The notes beneath the pieces are model-generated. The model ran no database searches and was not told the origin of the DNA. It saw nothing but the letters and a program-made list of their open reading frames with translations. From Zymoseptoria tritici IPO323 (lineage: Eukaryota; Ascomycota; Dothideomycetes; Mycosphaerellales; Mycosphaerellaceae), in NCBI RefSeq assembly GCF_000219625.1, contig NC_018216.1, forward strand, positions 1,240,001-1,304,000: DNA of 64,000 bases, given 5' to 3'. Position numbers and translations under genes: made by a program. Shown here piece after piece: positions 1 to 9,667 of the stretch. Position 1 is the first letter of the stretch. Every line of letters begins with the position of its first letter.

Positions 1-1
1 A

Positions 2-1129
2 CGTTTCGAGAAGCGTCTGGTCCATCAAATTGTCCGCGCGGAGTACCCTGAGCTCACGACTATCAGTCGGCGAGGTATGATTCAGGTTATCAAATTTGAC
101 CAGGAGCGAGAAGATCGGATTGCCGAGGGACGCAAGCGTGATCTCGAGGAACGCATTGCCCGTCAGAAGGGCTTTAGGTGGATCATCGATGCTATGCATG
201 GTGGTAACATCACCAGCCTTGATTTGCGGGAATGCGCGAGGGATAGCGTGACAGGAGAGTACATCTTTGTCAACATGGATGACATGAAGGGACAGTTCCA
301 CCGTGCACAAGCATTGCTGAGGAACAATCCGAAGGTCCTGGTCGGCCACAACTGCTTCCTCGACTTGGTCTACATCTACCGCACCTTCATCGGCACCCTC
401 CCAGACACCGTCGAGGAGTTTCAGAGAAAGCTTCACAAGCTTTGGCCCGTCATCGTGGACACCAAGTACATGTCAACGCACAATTGCGGTGACATCAGTC
501 CAGCTAGCTCGCTTGAGCAAATTGCCGAGCAGTTGAGCGCTTTCCAGACCCCCGGCGTTGAGGTCGACCCTCAGCACTCGAAATATACAGATCTCGCTGC
601 CTTCCACGAGGCCGGATACGACAGCTTCCTCACGGCTCAGGTGGCGGTGCGGCTATCTGCGAAGCTGGAACGTGAAGGCGCCTACGTGGATGACGATGCA
701 CACGGGGCTGAGCTGAAGGACGGTATGGCGGCTGTGAAGTTGACGGAGAAGGCACTCGACCATCAGAGCGCAGCGAACGGATCGAAAGCAAATGAACAGC
801 AGGTCAATGGACAGGCGGATGGGACAGACAGTCTTAGAGAGGCAAACGGCTTCACTCCGTCCGTCCCTGGGCACAAGTGGAAGCGAACGGGTGAGCCGAC
901 GCTGGAGGCTGCGCCAGAAGGAGACTTCTTCGAGTACGATCCCACGGACCGCAAGCCTCGCGGGCAGTCCATCGGCACGACCATTCCGGGTGGAATGCCT
1001 CGCTTTGGCAGCGACTTCTGGCGCGTCTACGGCAACAAGCTCCGCGTGTTCGGCACGCAAGAAGGCGTGTGTGTGCTCGATGCTTCGGCTGAGTGGCCAA
1101 CTTCGGACGAGGGAGGTGTTGAGGTCTGA
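2..1129 (+). CDS. CAF1/PARN-family poly(A)-type 3' exoribonuclease, 3' part
   Basis: The frame is open from base 2, so the 5' end lies outside the window and no start is assigned. The visible part resembles the C-terminal half of the CAF1/PARN DEDDh nuclease fold. It has a GHNCFLDLVY segment (His-Asn, then Asp), a VDTKYM motif, and HEAGYDSFLTAQV, which matches the region carrying the last catalytic His and Asp. The first Asp-Glu pair would lie upstream. The family trims poly(A) tails or 3' ends of small RNAs. The last ~150 residues are low complexity and end in a short conserved-looking stretch. It converges on twinfilin, with stops about 200 bp apart. PARN versus a PNLDC1/TOE1-like member cannot be settled from this fragment. 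Confidence 0.88.
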   Translation, partial: RFEKRLVHQIVRAEYPELTTISRRGMIQVIKFDQEREDRIAEGRKRDLEERIARQKGFRWIIDAMHGGNITSLDLRECARDSVTGEYIFVNMDDMKGQFHRAQALLRNNPKVLVGHNCFLDLVYIYRTFIGTLPDTVEEFQRKLHKLWPVIVDTKYMSTHNCGDISPASSLEQIAEQLSAFQTPGVEVDPQHSKYTDLAAFHEAGYDSFLTAQVAVRLSAKLEREGAYVDDDAHGAELKDGMAAVKLTEKALDHQSAANGSKANEQQVNGQADGTDSLREANGFTPSVPGHKWKRTGEPTLEAAPEGDFFEYDPTDRKPRGQSIGTTIPGGMPRFGSDFWRVYGNKLRVFGTQEGVCVLDASAEWPTSDEGGVEV

Positions 1130-1336
1130 GGAGGTTTCGATCCGGTGTGCTGCGAGCATGAGAAAAGTTGCGCTGTCTCTCCCCCAAGAAGGAGAACCGA
1201 AAGCGTTCGATTTGAGTTGTGTGCTGCTTAGCCATCGAGTAGGTGCGAGCAATCCTAGGCAGAGCTGCATTCATCTCAACAACCCAAAACTTCTGTTCCT
1301 ATTCTGTTCTCTATCGTAATGCTCCGTCGTGATTTA

Positions 1337-2406
1337 TCATCGCTTACCAGGCCTCTTCGGTCTGGCGAACCCACTGCTCGGTTTCGTCTCAGCAGCCGCT
1401 GGTTCAGCGCCGGTCTCTCCACCACCTCCCAGCATCTCCGCTGTAATCTCACTCGGCTCCGTCGCCTCCAGCGACTTCGAAACCACAATTTGTGCGTCCC
1501 TCTCCGCCACAATCCTCGTCCAACTTTTACTCGTGCTGTAAATCATCCTCTCCTTAATCTTGGACCCCGTTGGACACGTATAAATGAACAGAATATTCGC
1601 CTCCGATCCTGCTGCCGCCGCTGGGTGCGAGTAGAATGTGTATCTCGGCTCGTCCTTCGCGATCAAACCCGCCACGCTCTCCGGCTGCACCGAGTCCACT
1701 GAAGAATCCAACTGCAGCGTCTCGTTCGGTAGCACGTACTTCAACGATACCAGTGTTCCTCGACACCCTTCCTCTTTCAGCGACTGTAGTGCCTCCAACA
1801 CGCCTTCTCCTGTTGGCACATTGACTTTACTGCTCACATGTCCGCGGCGTGTACTCGTTCCCTGCGACTCTTGTGCCTCTGCATCTTTGACACCTGCTAG
1901 TCCGGCTTCTTCCTCCGTCAACGGCGCAGAGAGCTTCTCGTGCTGCTCATGTTTCGCCCAGCCCTTCGCCGTGAGTTCGTCGAGTTCAGTCGCAAACAAC
2001 GTATCGCGAAACCTTTCGATGCCGAGTTCTCGGACGAGCGTCAGTCGTGTTGAGGCGAAGAGCATCTTTTGTCGTACGGGAGCGGCATTGGGAACGAAGG
2101 TCACTGCTACGTAGCCGTTGGCTGCGGAAGGGTCGACTTTGAGGAGAATGTAGGTCGCGGCGGTGGAGGAGAGATGTGATTGGAGCTTCTGGAGGTCTTC
2201 TTTGAAGTCGGAGGATTCGAGTGCAATGGTCGTTATGGGTACGAGTTGTTCGTTGGAGATGCCTGCGAGGAGGGCCCGCTGGTTCGAGGCGGAGACGAAG
2301 GTGTTGAAGGCATCGTGGAGCTCTTTCGAGGCTGGACAGTTTGTTAGTCTGGTAAAGTGGCTGTGTGCATGGTGGTTTTGTTTTTACCTGAGATTCCTGA
2401 CTGCAT
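1337..2406 (-). CDS. TWF1: Twinfilin, actin-monomer-binding protein with two ADF-H domains
   Basis: Model: complement(join(1337..2331,2388..2406)), 337 aa. Exon 1 is only 19 nt (MQSGIS plus one base). The 56-nt intron has a GACTAAC branch point and CAG acceptor, giving the N-terminus MQSGISASKELHDAF, typical of ADF/cofilin-homology domains. ADF-H 1 spans roughly residues 4-140. A Ser/Thr/Glu-rich linker leads to ADF-H 2 at about 155-300, with YTFYSHP and ILFIYTCPTGSKIKERMIYS matching the actin-binding strand and helix. A basic PKRPGKR tail ends the protein, as in other twinfilins. Length agrees with fungal twinfilins (about 330 aa). The family sequesters ADP-actin monomers and caps barbed ends at cortical actin patches. 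It is divergent from the propeller gene. Confidence 0.93.
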
Positions 2407-2907
2407 GGTGAACTGATGTGTTGATGTTGATGTTGATGTTGTTCACAGAAGTTCCAGGTTGTCTCAGCTACGATGTTGAAGTGCCCTGCCAATGGAGGGG
2501 TCGACGTCGTGGGTTCCATCAACTCACCAAGCCCTCGAAGCAACATGGAATCTCATCAGGACACTCTCGACCGGAACATTTCTCCCAACGCTCTCAGACC
2601 TTCTATCGTTGTTGAAACGTCCAGAATCGCGGCGAGGAGCATGGTCCCCCTTCAGAGCCGTGAGAGAAAAATAGATCCGTGTACCCGCATCTGATGCTGC
2701 CATCCGACCCGAACTCCACTTCCGCTCACCTTCACGAAGTACTGTTCCGACCAGTATTGCCGAGAACACTATCGACGGTATTGTTCATCTGCCCCTCTGA
2801 TATTTCCATTTTACCATCAAGGTTCCCATAAGAAGCTCCAGTTGGGTCGTGTAGGCAGCATCGAAAGCAAGCCACAACATCAAGTCATCAACTCGTACGA
2901 ATCCACG
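2407..2907. promoter_or_regulatory. Divergent promoter between twinfilin and the propeller gene
   Basis: 501 bp between two start codons facing away from each other. It holds a short TGATGT/TGTTGA-type hexamer run just upstream of the twinfilin ATG. No coding potential was recognised. Confidence 0.5.
2414..2442. repeat. Hexanucleotide microsatellite (GATGTT-type)
   Basis: Four near-perfect GATGTT units directly upstream of the twinfilin start, probably in its 5' UTR or core promoter. Confidence 0.7.
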
Positions 2908-4065
2908 ATGGAGTTCATAGTCGGTACCTTCAATCACCCTTCCCTCTTTCTCCTCCAGTTCCACCCACCTACAGCCTCCTCCCCCGGCACGCTCAATTTT
3001 ATAAAGGAACACGCCGCTATCGGTGGCCACTCCTGGCTCTCCCTCTCAAAAGACAAGAAATATCTCTACTGCACCGCTTGGACTTCCAAACCCTCAATCG
3101 CCGCCTACCGCATCGCTTCTTCCGGCTGGGATGTCCAGTTCATCAACGCAAAGCACGTCAAAGCTCTTTCGGGCTACGTCTGCAGCAATGAGACCCACGT
3201 ATTCAGCGCAGGCGGTCCTTCCGGCGAAGTCTTCAAGCTTGAAGCCGATGGTGCGATTGGCGATCTCGTGCAGGAAATGGACTTTATCACAGGCCAAGGC
3301 GAGAACCAGAGCGAGAAACGTGGAGCTGTTGCACATGGAGACTTTGGCGGTTTGAGGCATGGTGCACATAGTGTGGATTTGAGCCCGGATGGGAAGGCGC
3401 TGTATATCGCGGACATCGGGAGGAATTGCATCTGGACGTACAAGGTACTGCACTCGAAACGAGCGATCAACGACCCACCATTGGAGCTTGGATCAAAGCA
3501 CATATCACCGAGGAGCCATGACGGTCCGAGACATACCTGGCCACATCCGAGCGGAAAGGTTTTGTACAGTTTGCAGGAACATAGCAGTATGGTGGATGTC
3601 TTCGCGGTGGCCGACGACGGCGTGACGTTGGAGCACAAGCAGGGTGGGAAGCTGTTACCAGAAGGCAAAGACTGCAAGGAGTTCTGGGCGGATGAAGTGC
3701 GGTACTCGACGGGCCCGGACGCTGCGAAGCCGAAGTATCTGTATGCTTCGAATCGCGGGCTGGAGTCAGGAACGCTGGGCTATGTGGCCGTATTTGAGCT
3801 AGACGAGCAAGGCCTGTTGAAGAGCGAGCAGGCGATCGACATTTGGCAGACACCGACCTCTGGTGGGCTTGCGAATGCAATTGAGCCGGCGCCGTGGAAG
3901 AAGGAGTTTGGTGATGTTGAGTACTTGGCTATGTGCGATAGTGAAGAGGGGATGGTGTTCGTTTTGAGCTTTGATGGAAAGGCTGTGAAAGAGGTTGCGA
4001 GAGTAAATCTGGGCAAGACGGAAGATGGCAAGGCTATTGGTGCTGCGACTCCAGTGTGGTTGTAG
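2908..4065 (+). CDS. Muconate-cyclase / lactonase-type seven-bladed beta-propeller
   Basis: Single exon, 385 aa from the ATG at 2908 (MEFIVGTFNH). The frame is open further upstream but has no earlier ATG. The sequence resembles 3-carboxy-cis,cis-muconate cyclase and the fungal 6-phosphogluconolactonase-like propeller family (Pfam Lactonase): GGLRHGAHSVDLSPDGKALY, a DIGRNCIWTYK strand, PRHTWPHPSGKVLYSLQEHS, and TSGGLANAIEPAPW near the end. The fungal enzyme converts carboxymuconate to its lactone in the beta-ketoadipate (protocatechuate) route in the cytosol. Many paralogues have unknown substrates, and no other pathway gene is adjacent, so the exact reaction is inference. The length fits the family. 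Confidence 0.85.
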   Translation: MEFIVGTFNHPSLFLLQFHPPTASSPGTLNFIKEHAAIGGHSWLSLSKDKKYLYCTAWTSKPSIAAYRIASSGWDVQFINAKHVKALSGYVCSNETHVFSAGGPSGEVFKLEADGAIGDLVQEMDFITGQGENQSEKRGAVAHGDFGGLRHGAHSVDLSPDGKALYIADIGRNCIWTYKVLHSKRAINDPPLELGSKHISPRSHDGPRHTWPHPSGKVLYSLQEHSSMVDVFAVADDGVTLEHKQGGKLLPEGKDCKEFWADEVRYSTGPDAAKPKYLYASNRGLESGTLGYVAVFELDEQGLLKSEQAIDIWQTPTSGGLANAIEPAPWKKEFGDVEYLAMCDSEEGMVFVLSFDGKAVKEVARVNLGKTEDGKAIGAATPVWL

Positions 4066-4251
4066 CAGCAAGATACTACATTGCGTTACTCTCATATCCA
4101 ATTCAGACTGGCCATGAATATCGACGGCTCGACGACCCCCACTCTCATCAATTTTCGGGCCCCTCCAACGCGCCTTCCTCGCGTCTCCCTGCACGTCTCC
4201 TGCCTGCACAATTTACACCTTTAATCTCATACACTCTTTTGTCTTCTCGCA

Positions 4252-5044
4252 ATGGACCTCGACATATCAGACATCCTCGCATCCGTCTCTGCGCCTTCAA
4301 TCCCACAGAAAACCCTCGATCTCCAAGCCCTGACGCGAGCATGGATCAACGAACGCTCTTCGCCGGAGCTGCTTCCCTACCCGACAGAACTGATGCAGAG
4401 AGCTATGGATGGGGTCAAGAATCAGGTGTGGCATCAATGGTCCTATGGAGGCGCTCAGCACGGAATGCGACAATGAATGCTCATGAGTGGAATGCAGATT
4501 GAGATTATCGAGTCCATGACCGGAGCCATGGACCCCACGGCCAACTTCACGCTCATAATTCTGCAAACAGAATTGGAAAGAGTAAAGTTCTTATTACGAT
4601 CGTACCTGCGAGCTCGGATTGCGAAGGTACGTTTCTCATTGAGAGGGACGGAGAGTAAGACTGAACCTATTGAACGAATAGATCGATAAACATCCTCTCC
4701 ACTACCGCTCCCTCGCCGTCTCGAGTGCTCCCGACCGACCTCTACTCTCAACGCTCGAGATACAATATCTCGCTTCGCACCAAGCATTACTGGCATCGCA
4801 TTACCATTCTTCCTTCCTATCACTATTCCCCGCAAATCTACAACGGCTGGACGACACAGGCGGAGGAGTCAGCATGGTGGACAAGCCGGACGAGGACACA
4901 GCGGTATTCTGCAGGGTGCTAAGAGATGGATTCGCGCAGAGGCCAGCGGACGATGATATCGAGCTTAAGAGAGGGGATATATGGGTACTCAGATGGAGTG
5001 CGATCAAGGACAGCGTTTGGAGTGGAGACGTTGAGCTGATATGA
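4252..5044 (+). CDS. SLD5: GINS complex subunit Sld5
   Basis: Model: join(4252..4425,4498..4626,4682..5044), 221 aa; introns of 72 and 55 nt, both phase 0. The joins give [14 protein letters not shown] and [14 protein letters not shown], which match the Sld5 family closely. The N-terminal alpha-helical A domain carries the [20 protein letters not shown] helix (about residues 75-101). The C-terminal B domain ends in the conserved beta pattern [33 protein letters not shown]. Sld5, Psf1, Psf2 and Psf3 form GINS, which joins Cdc45 and Mcm2-7 in the replicative CMG helicase, so this is an essential nuclear replication gene. The stop lies about 185 bp from the stop of the convergent dienelactone-hydrolase gene. 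Confidence 0.95.
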
Positions 5045-5229
5045 AGAGGGCATGGCAGCGACGCAGTTCACAATGATACCCGAGGAAGGAGCGACACAAA
5101 GGCCGACTATTTGCAGTGGATCGAGTCATGGCATATATGCTACAGTCTGCTATTTGGCCTACAGTTAAGCTCAACGATCAGCTGCATACAGGGCTCCAGG
5201 CTCGAGAGCCTCCTGCTCAGTCATCTGAC

Positions 5230-6248
5230 TTACGCAGCCCAGCTTCGCTCGCCCTTGAGGAACTCATCGAACCAAGCGACAGCTTGCAGGAAAGCAGCCT
5301 CCTTCGCAAACTTGTTCGGCTTCTTCGAAACGTCTGCTCGGACTGCAAAGCCGTGCTCGACGTCCGAGTACAGAGAAATCTGGTATGGGATCTTCATACC
5401 CTTAAGAATATCCTCAGTGGCTCTTCGCTTCTCGGCCGGGAAGATCTGGTCGGTTTCTGGACACGGTTTTACAGTTAACAGCTCGTTCGCAAATTTGAAC
5501 GGATGGACAGCTCAACATACCCGCAGCGGCGATGGACAGAGGTCCGGTTAGCGCCTTGATTTCATCCTCCTCGACAAACGACGGATGTGCCATGAATCCG
5601 ACATCAATGCCCTTGCCGCCAGTCATGAAGCGAGCAACGTATTTGGCACTACGAAGGGTGGAAGGTCAGCTCTGGCCCAGTCGTCGGGATGTTGATGCGG
5701 GCTTGGACCTGCAAGCAAAGCTCAAGAGACAGTCTCGGGCTGGGCTGCAGGCGTTCTGCCCTTTCCCTCTTACCCGAAACAATAACCTACAGATCCCAGC
5801 TTCTTCACGCCTAAGTTGGTCTTCATCTCCTTGATGACAGCCTCGACGATGGGATCAACCTGCTTGTACGTATGTCCACCGGAAGGCCCAGAGGTCGTGA
5901 GCCACTTCATGATGTCGAAGCCCTCAGGTGGGTTGAGCGAGACTGGATCGCCCTCAAACAGGTCAGGGACGACCGTGAAGTAGCCATTAGCGGCGAACTG
6001 GTCTGCGATGAGTTGGACGTTGATAAACTTCTGCCCGAGCACATCCGGTAGGAGGAGGATGCCGTGGGATGTGTCCCTGGACTCAGGGTAGCTGAAATAA
6101 GTGTTGACTGTAAAGTGGATGGTCAGAGTGGACAGGTTGGGGTGCTCCTGCCGGTCTTACTGTTGCCAATGTCCTTCAGCTCGCCCTTGGCCTCGCCTTC
6201 GTGCTTAACGCCAATGGAGCAACATTTGCCTGGTGGGTTGGATGCCAT
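5230..6248 (-). CDS. Dienelactone hydrolase family protein
   Basis: Model: complement(join(5230..5456,5521..5648,5774..6107,6161..6248)), 258 aa, with introns of 53, 125 and 64 nt. The start MASNPPGKCCSIGVKHEG is typical of fungal members. The alpha/beta-hydrolase triad can be placed as Cys139 (GSVGYCFGAKY nucleophile elbow), Asp186 (AETDQIFP) and His218 (DVEHGFAV). A Cys nucleophile is characteristic of dienelactone hydrolases rather than Ser lipases. Known members hydrolyse cyclic enol-lactones, and many fungal ones are stress- or toxin-related with unknown substrates. The muconate-type propeller 1.2 kb away belongs to a neighbouring step of aromatic catabolism, but Sld5 lies between, so co-function is only suggestive. 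Confidence 0.92.
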
Positions 6249-6710
6249 TGTGTTCGAGATGTTTGTTTGGTAGCTGTCAGAAGCAGGTGGTGTGAGAAGT
6301 GGTATGATGGTGGGCAGGTGCGGTGGACTCCACATAAAAGTGCAATGGCTCTGCACTGACAGCGAGCTGACAAAACAGACGTCACCAAGGTGCCTCATTG
6401 CCCCGCCAGCCCACCTTCCGGTCGCCGAGCCATATCCGACGTCGGCACAGGGTTTCTGGAGATACCGGACCCGACATCGCATTTAAGCTTAAGCTGTCAA
6501 GCCTTTTGACAGCATCTGTCGAAACACGGACGCCATGAATCGTACGGTTCAGGAAGCAGGGCGTCCTAGTTCAGTCGTACAAGAAGGGGAGCGAGGCAGA
6601 CACAGGCGAGTTAGTAGACATGCTGAATGTGCGTAGAGAGACAGGTACATGTAATCTAGTAGACATGCGAAGTAGCCATACAGGTAAACTCCTTGCTGTG
6701 CTGCGGGTCT
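6249..6710. promoter_or_regulatory. Upstream region of the hydrolase gene
   Basis: 462 bp between the hydrolase start and the stop of the next minus-strand gene. No gene is seen. It contains one perfect 8-bp inverted repeat, listed separately. Confidence 0.4.
6493..6513. repeat. Perfect 8-bp inverted repeat (hairpin)
   Basis: GCTGTCAA, a 5-nt spacer, then TTGACAGC. It lies about 245 bp upstream of the hydrolase ATG. It could be a dimeric factor site or an RNA hairpin in the neighbouring 3' UTR; nothing decides between them. Confidence 0.6.
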
Positions 6711-7619
6711 TTAGTTGAAACTGCCTTGTTTCCCTCTTCCTCGCCCTCTGCCTCTTCCTCGTCCTCCTCGTCGTGGCGCGGGTGACCTCCGTCTTGTCTC
6801 TCGGTCATCTTCTCGTCCCTCGAGAGGCTGGCTATCTCCTCTTCTCCGATCAGAAGCAGGCTGATTTCTCCTTCCGGAGATCAAGTCATCCTCCCTTCTT
6901 CGCGCAGGTTCATGGTCGGGATCACCTCCGTAATCCAACCCGCCTCCCTTTCGGCTGGCCAAACGTGCGGATTCGCGGCGGGTTTGAGAGTGGTCTTTGT
7001 CTCTTCGTTTCTGCGCAGGAGGTAGCGTGTATCCTTCGCGCTCGCCAGGTGAAGGTTCTCGTCCTCTTTTCCCCAGTGCTTGTCGTCTGCCTGGCTCAGC
7101 CTCGGCCGCTGCTGGCGCTTCTCGGACACGCCTGACCCTTGGTGCCTCAATAACCTCTCCGCTCTCAGAGCCTCTTCTCCTTCCTTTCGCGACCGGATCC
7201 AGCTCCTTTAATGCCGACTCCAGACGCTTGATATATTCCCTCACCGGCAGGATCATTTCCTCCACTGTCTGCGCCGTGATCGTGGCCAAGTCCCAATTTC
7301 CCGCCTCGAAATCCGTGTAGGCGTCCTCCACTTCCCTGCTCAACTCTCGCAGGTATGGCTCCCAGGTCGTTTCGGTGATATCCTTCACTCCGCCAAACTG
7401 GCTGTAGAGCGACCCTCTCTCAGCTTGTAGGTCCGCTGGTAATGCTCTGTATTGCTCGAAGGCTCTAGTGAAATTCATCATCGCTAGGCGATGTAATAGC
7501 TTCACTTTATCGAGGTAGTGGCGCCTGGTCGCTTTTGTCTGTGTGAATCGGTATTTAGCTGGCTCCATAGCATTCGGTGGCGTAGGAGCGCCTGCCTTCG
7601 ATCCTGTCGGCGACGACAT
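6711..7619 (-). CDS. Unknown protein: helical N-domain plus Arg/Gly-rich tail
   Basis: 302 aa from the ATG at 7619 (MSSPTGSKAG). The frame stays open upstream without a convincing earlier start. Residues ~20-135 look alpha-helical, with TKATRRHYLDKVKLLHRLAM, AFEQYRALPAD and a Trp/Tyr-rich stretch. Residues ~135-280 are charged and disordered. The end is a run of RGG/RG repeats followed by KQGSFN. RGG tails usually bind RNA or are arginine-methylated. No catalytic motif is visible and I do not recognise the family. The repeated Arg-Gly codons make the 3' end of the gene a CT-rich imperfect repeat on the + strand. It is probably nuclear or RNA-associated, by inference from composition only. Confidence 0.75.
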   Translation of the reverse strand: MSSPTGSKAGAPTPPNAMEPAKYRFTQTKATRRHYLDKVKLLHRLAMMNFTRAFEQYRALPADLQAERGSLYSQFGGVKDITETTWEPYLRELSREVEDAYTDFEAGNWDLATITAQTVEEMILPVREYIKRLESALKELDPVAKGRRRGSESGEVIEAPRVRRVREAPAAAEAEPGRRQALGKRGREPSPGEREGYTLPPAQKRRDKDHSQTRRESARLASRKGGGLDYGGDPDHEPARRREDDLISGRRNQPASDRRRGDSQPLEGREDDRETRRRSPAPRRGGRGRGRGRGRGKQGSFN

Positions 7620-8013
7620 AGCTTTTCGCTTGGAGCTATTTTGCTTTTGAAAGATAGGTAAAGAGGGAAAGACGGTCGTGAGAGTTCTGACAGAGGAGGT
7701 GGTGGGCTTTGTTTGCGAACGAGATGGCAGTAAGATCCGTCTCGGAATTTGAGCTGGCAAAGAAAGGACAATGAAAAAGGCGCTTTTGACTCGCATTGTT
7801 CTGCCATTGAACATGCCCGGACACGTCTCTCCCTGCACGTAGCGAGACCAACCTACGCGAGACCAATGAGCTGATCCTTTGCGAGTACTGACCGTAGAGA
7901 CCAAAGAAAAAGTACTCACCTGACAATTCCACCTGATCGTACTCCTTCGAAGACCTCGGTCACTTTGGTGTGCTGTCTCACGTAGTATTGCTACCTGTAC
8001 AAACAAGACCTCA
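7620..8013. other. Intergenic, no gene seen
   Basis: 394 bp between two minus-strand genes, probably the 5' UTR/promoter of the RGG protein and the 3' UTR of uS7m. The minus strand is open through most of it but has no good ATG. Confidence 0.4.
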
Positions 8014-9165
8014 TCACCTCCTTCCTCCCATTTTGCCGTAGTTCAAATTACTTCGTGCTGTTGTTGCGAGTTTGTGCACGGCCTGTCTCCTGTCCCATAC
8101 TGCGGATCTTCCCTCCACAACAGCAATCAACTCGTCTGCCACCTTGTGCGCAAACATGTCATTCCCACTTCCTCTGCTCTTCCTCTTCATCGCCGCGTCC
8201 AATATCCACATCAACGCTTGCCTTCTCCGTTGCCGCAGACCAAGCGGAACGGGGATCTGAAGCGCCACACCTCCTCCTGCAGCACCCTTCTGTTGTCGAA
8301 TGCGGAGGAGAGGTGCAACGCTGTCAATTGCGAGTGTGAGGTAAAGGACGGGGTTGAGAGGAAGATGACTTGCGGGTGGTGCGCCGGGGAGCATAGATCG
8401 AGAGTCGGCGTATGTTGGTGCAGGGTTGGTTCGTAGTACGTTGAGGATGACCGCCATGTTTCGTTGCGCTACTGCCTTCTTGCCATCCTTCATGAGCAAA
8501 TTGGTCACTTGCATGACAACAGGATCGTACCTGTAGTCCTTGACCGCGCCCTGAGGCAGAGGAAGGTCTGGCAGTGGGAATTTGTGGCCCTTGTGCGTCG
8601 TCTCTGGGAGGTTTGATGAGGCGTCCAGCTCGGCGGCATATTGTGCTTGCTGGGCTGCAGAGGGCAGCATTGATGGGTCGAGCGAGGACGCTTCGGAGTT
8701 TTGAGAAACCTCGACCTGTCGGCGCGCGAGTGTCGAAAAGGCTCGTGTGGAGGGTTTCGCTGGATTGTTTCCCTGCTTGACTTCGTCCTTCATGACCTGA
8801 GGCGCATTCTTTCGTGTCTCCTTCTCCTCTTTCAGGATCTGACGTGTCGTTAGCAAGTTCGGAGCTTGATCGACCAGAACCTTTCAGTTACACACATCTT
8901 GCACCGGCGTGCCTTGGGTCAGATCGGGTCCTTCGCCACCTGTGATGTTCGCCATCTTCGCTGCCTCCTCGCTCACATGCTCGGCCTGGTTCATGTTTGG
9001 TCCAACCTCGCCCTCGTCGGCTTTGGGTAGGTCGCTGCTTTTGTCGGCAAAGGAGCGGTACGCTGGTCGCTTGACGCCAATGACTGCATTGCTGGGTCGG
9101 AGTACGGTCTGGCGAGGTCTGAACGCGCATGTGCGCAGCACTGGGATGGGATTGATCGCAGGCAT
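8014..9165 (-). CDS. RSM7: Mitochondrial small-subunit ribosomal protein uS7m
   Basis: Model: complement(join(8014..8838,8896..9165)), 364 aa. The 57-nt intron (GTGTGT donor, GCTAAC branch, CAG acceptor) is phase 0. Exon 1 starts MPAINPIPVLRTCAFRPRQT, an Arg-rich, acid-free N-terminus typical of a mitochondrial targeting peptide. The uS7 domain occupies about residues 190-360: DPVVMQVTNLLMKDGKKAVAQ, then LTLAIDSVAPLLRIRQQKGA, and the basic C-terminal helices with RRQALMWILDAAMKRK and AVHKLATTARSN. uS7m nucleates the 3' major domain (head) of mitochondrial 12S/15S rRNA. A 90-residue N-terminal extension is normal in fungi. Confidence 0.93.
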
Positions 9166-9664
9166 GGTGAGTGTTGTGATGGCAAATGTGGTCCTGAGAT
9201 GATGCTGCTCCAAGGGCAAGAGCGCGATACGCCAAGACGCCAGCGAAACTCTATTCGGCTGCATCTTCGAGCGTGACGACGGGAGTCTAGCGACATTTTC
9301 TATGTAGAATTGGCTCCCAAGATCCAACACGCGTGCGGTCTGTATCTCATGTTCGTGGGTAGGACCCAGCGAGTTCAGATGGCAGGCGCTTGCTCGATTA
9401 CGACCCCATCGCAAAGATGTGACTCAGTCCTGAGCAGACCATTTCGTGCACATATGTACTATCGAAACGACTTGACTTTCAGAATCCAAACTTGATGTCT
9501 TACACATCAAACCGACGACAACGACGATGAAAGCAGGTTTGGGCCTTCATGGAATAGATATCCATAATCTCTCATGCAATTCATCATCAATGGGTAGCCT
9601 TCTCAGACCACAAATAGCCTCTGTCATGCCACGCAAGTCTTTCTCCTCAACCGTAACCCTAACC
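9166..9664. other. Intergenic: uS7m promoter and TBC-gene 3' region
   Basis: 499 bp with no gene seen. It holds a TGACTCA (Gcn4/AP-1-like) heptamer at 9420-9426 and runs into a short telomere-like repeat at the stop codon of the TBC gene. Confidence 0.4.
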
Positions 9665-9667
9665 CTA
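9654..9667. repeat. Interstitial telomere-like repeat (TAACCC)
   Basis: 14 bases of perfect telomeric repeat, TAACCCTAACCCTA. Its last three bases are the reverse complement of the TAG stop codon of the TBC-domain gene. Confidence 0.75.

Noticed and set aside
653..1319. Long open frames on both strands overlapping the end of the RNase gene and its 3' flank
   Set aside because: They lack ATG or family resemblance and mirror the codon bias of the real gene; shadows.
4455..4835. Minus-strand 126-codon frame across the Sld5 exons
   Set aside because: It lies opposite the well-matched Sld5 coding exons.
2842..5830. Aromatic-catabolism cluster (muconate-type propeller plus dienelactone hydrolase)
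   Set aside because: Only two loosely related genes, separated by Sld5 and convergent; no dioxygenase, transporter or regulator nearby.
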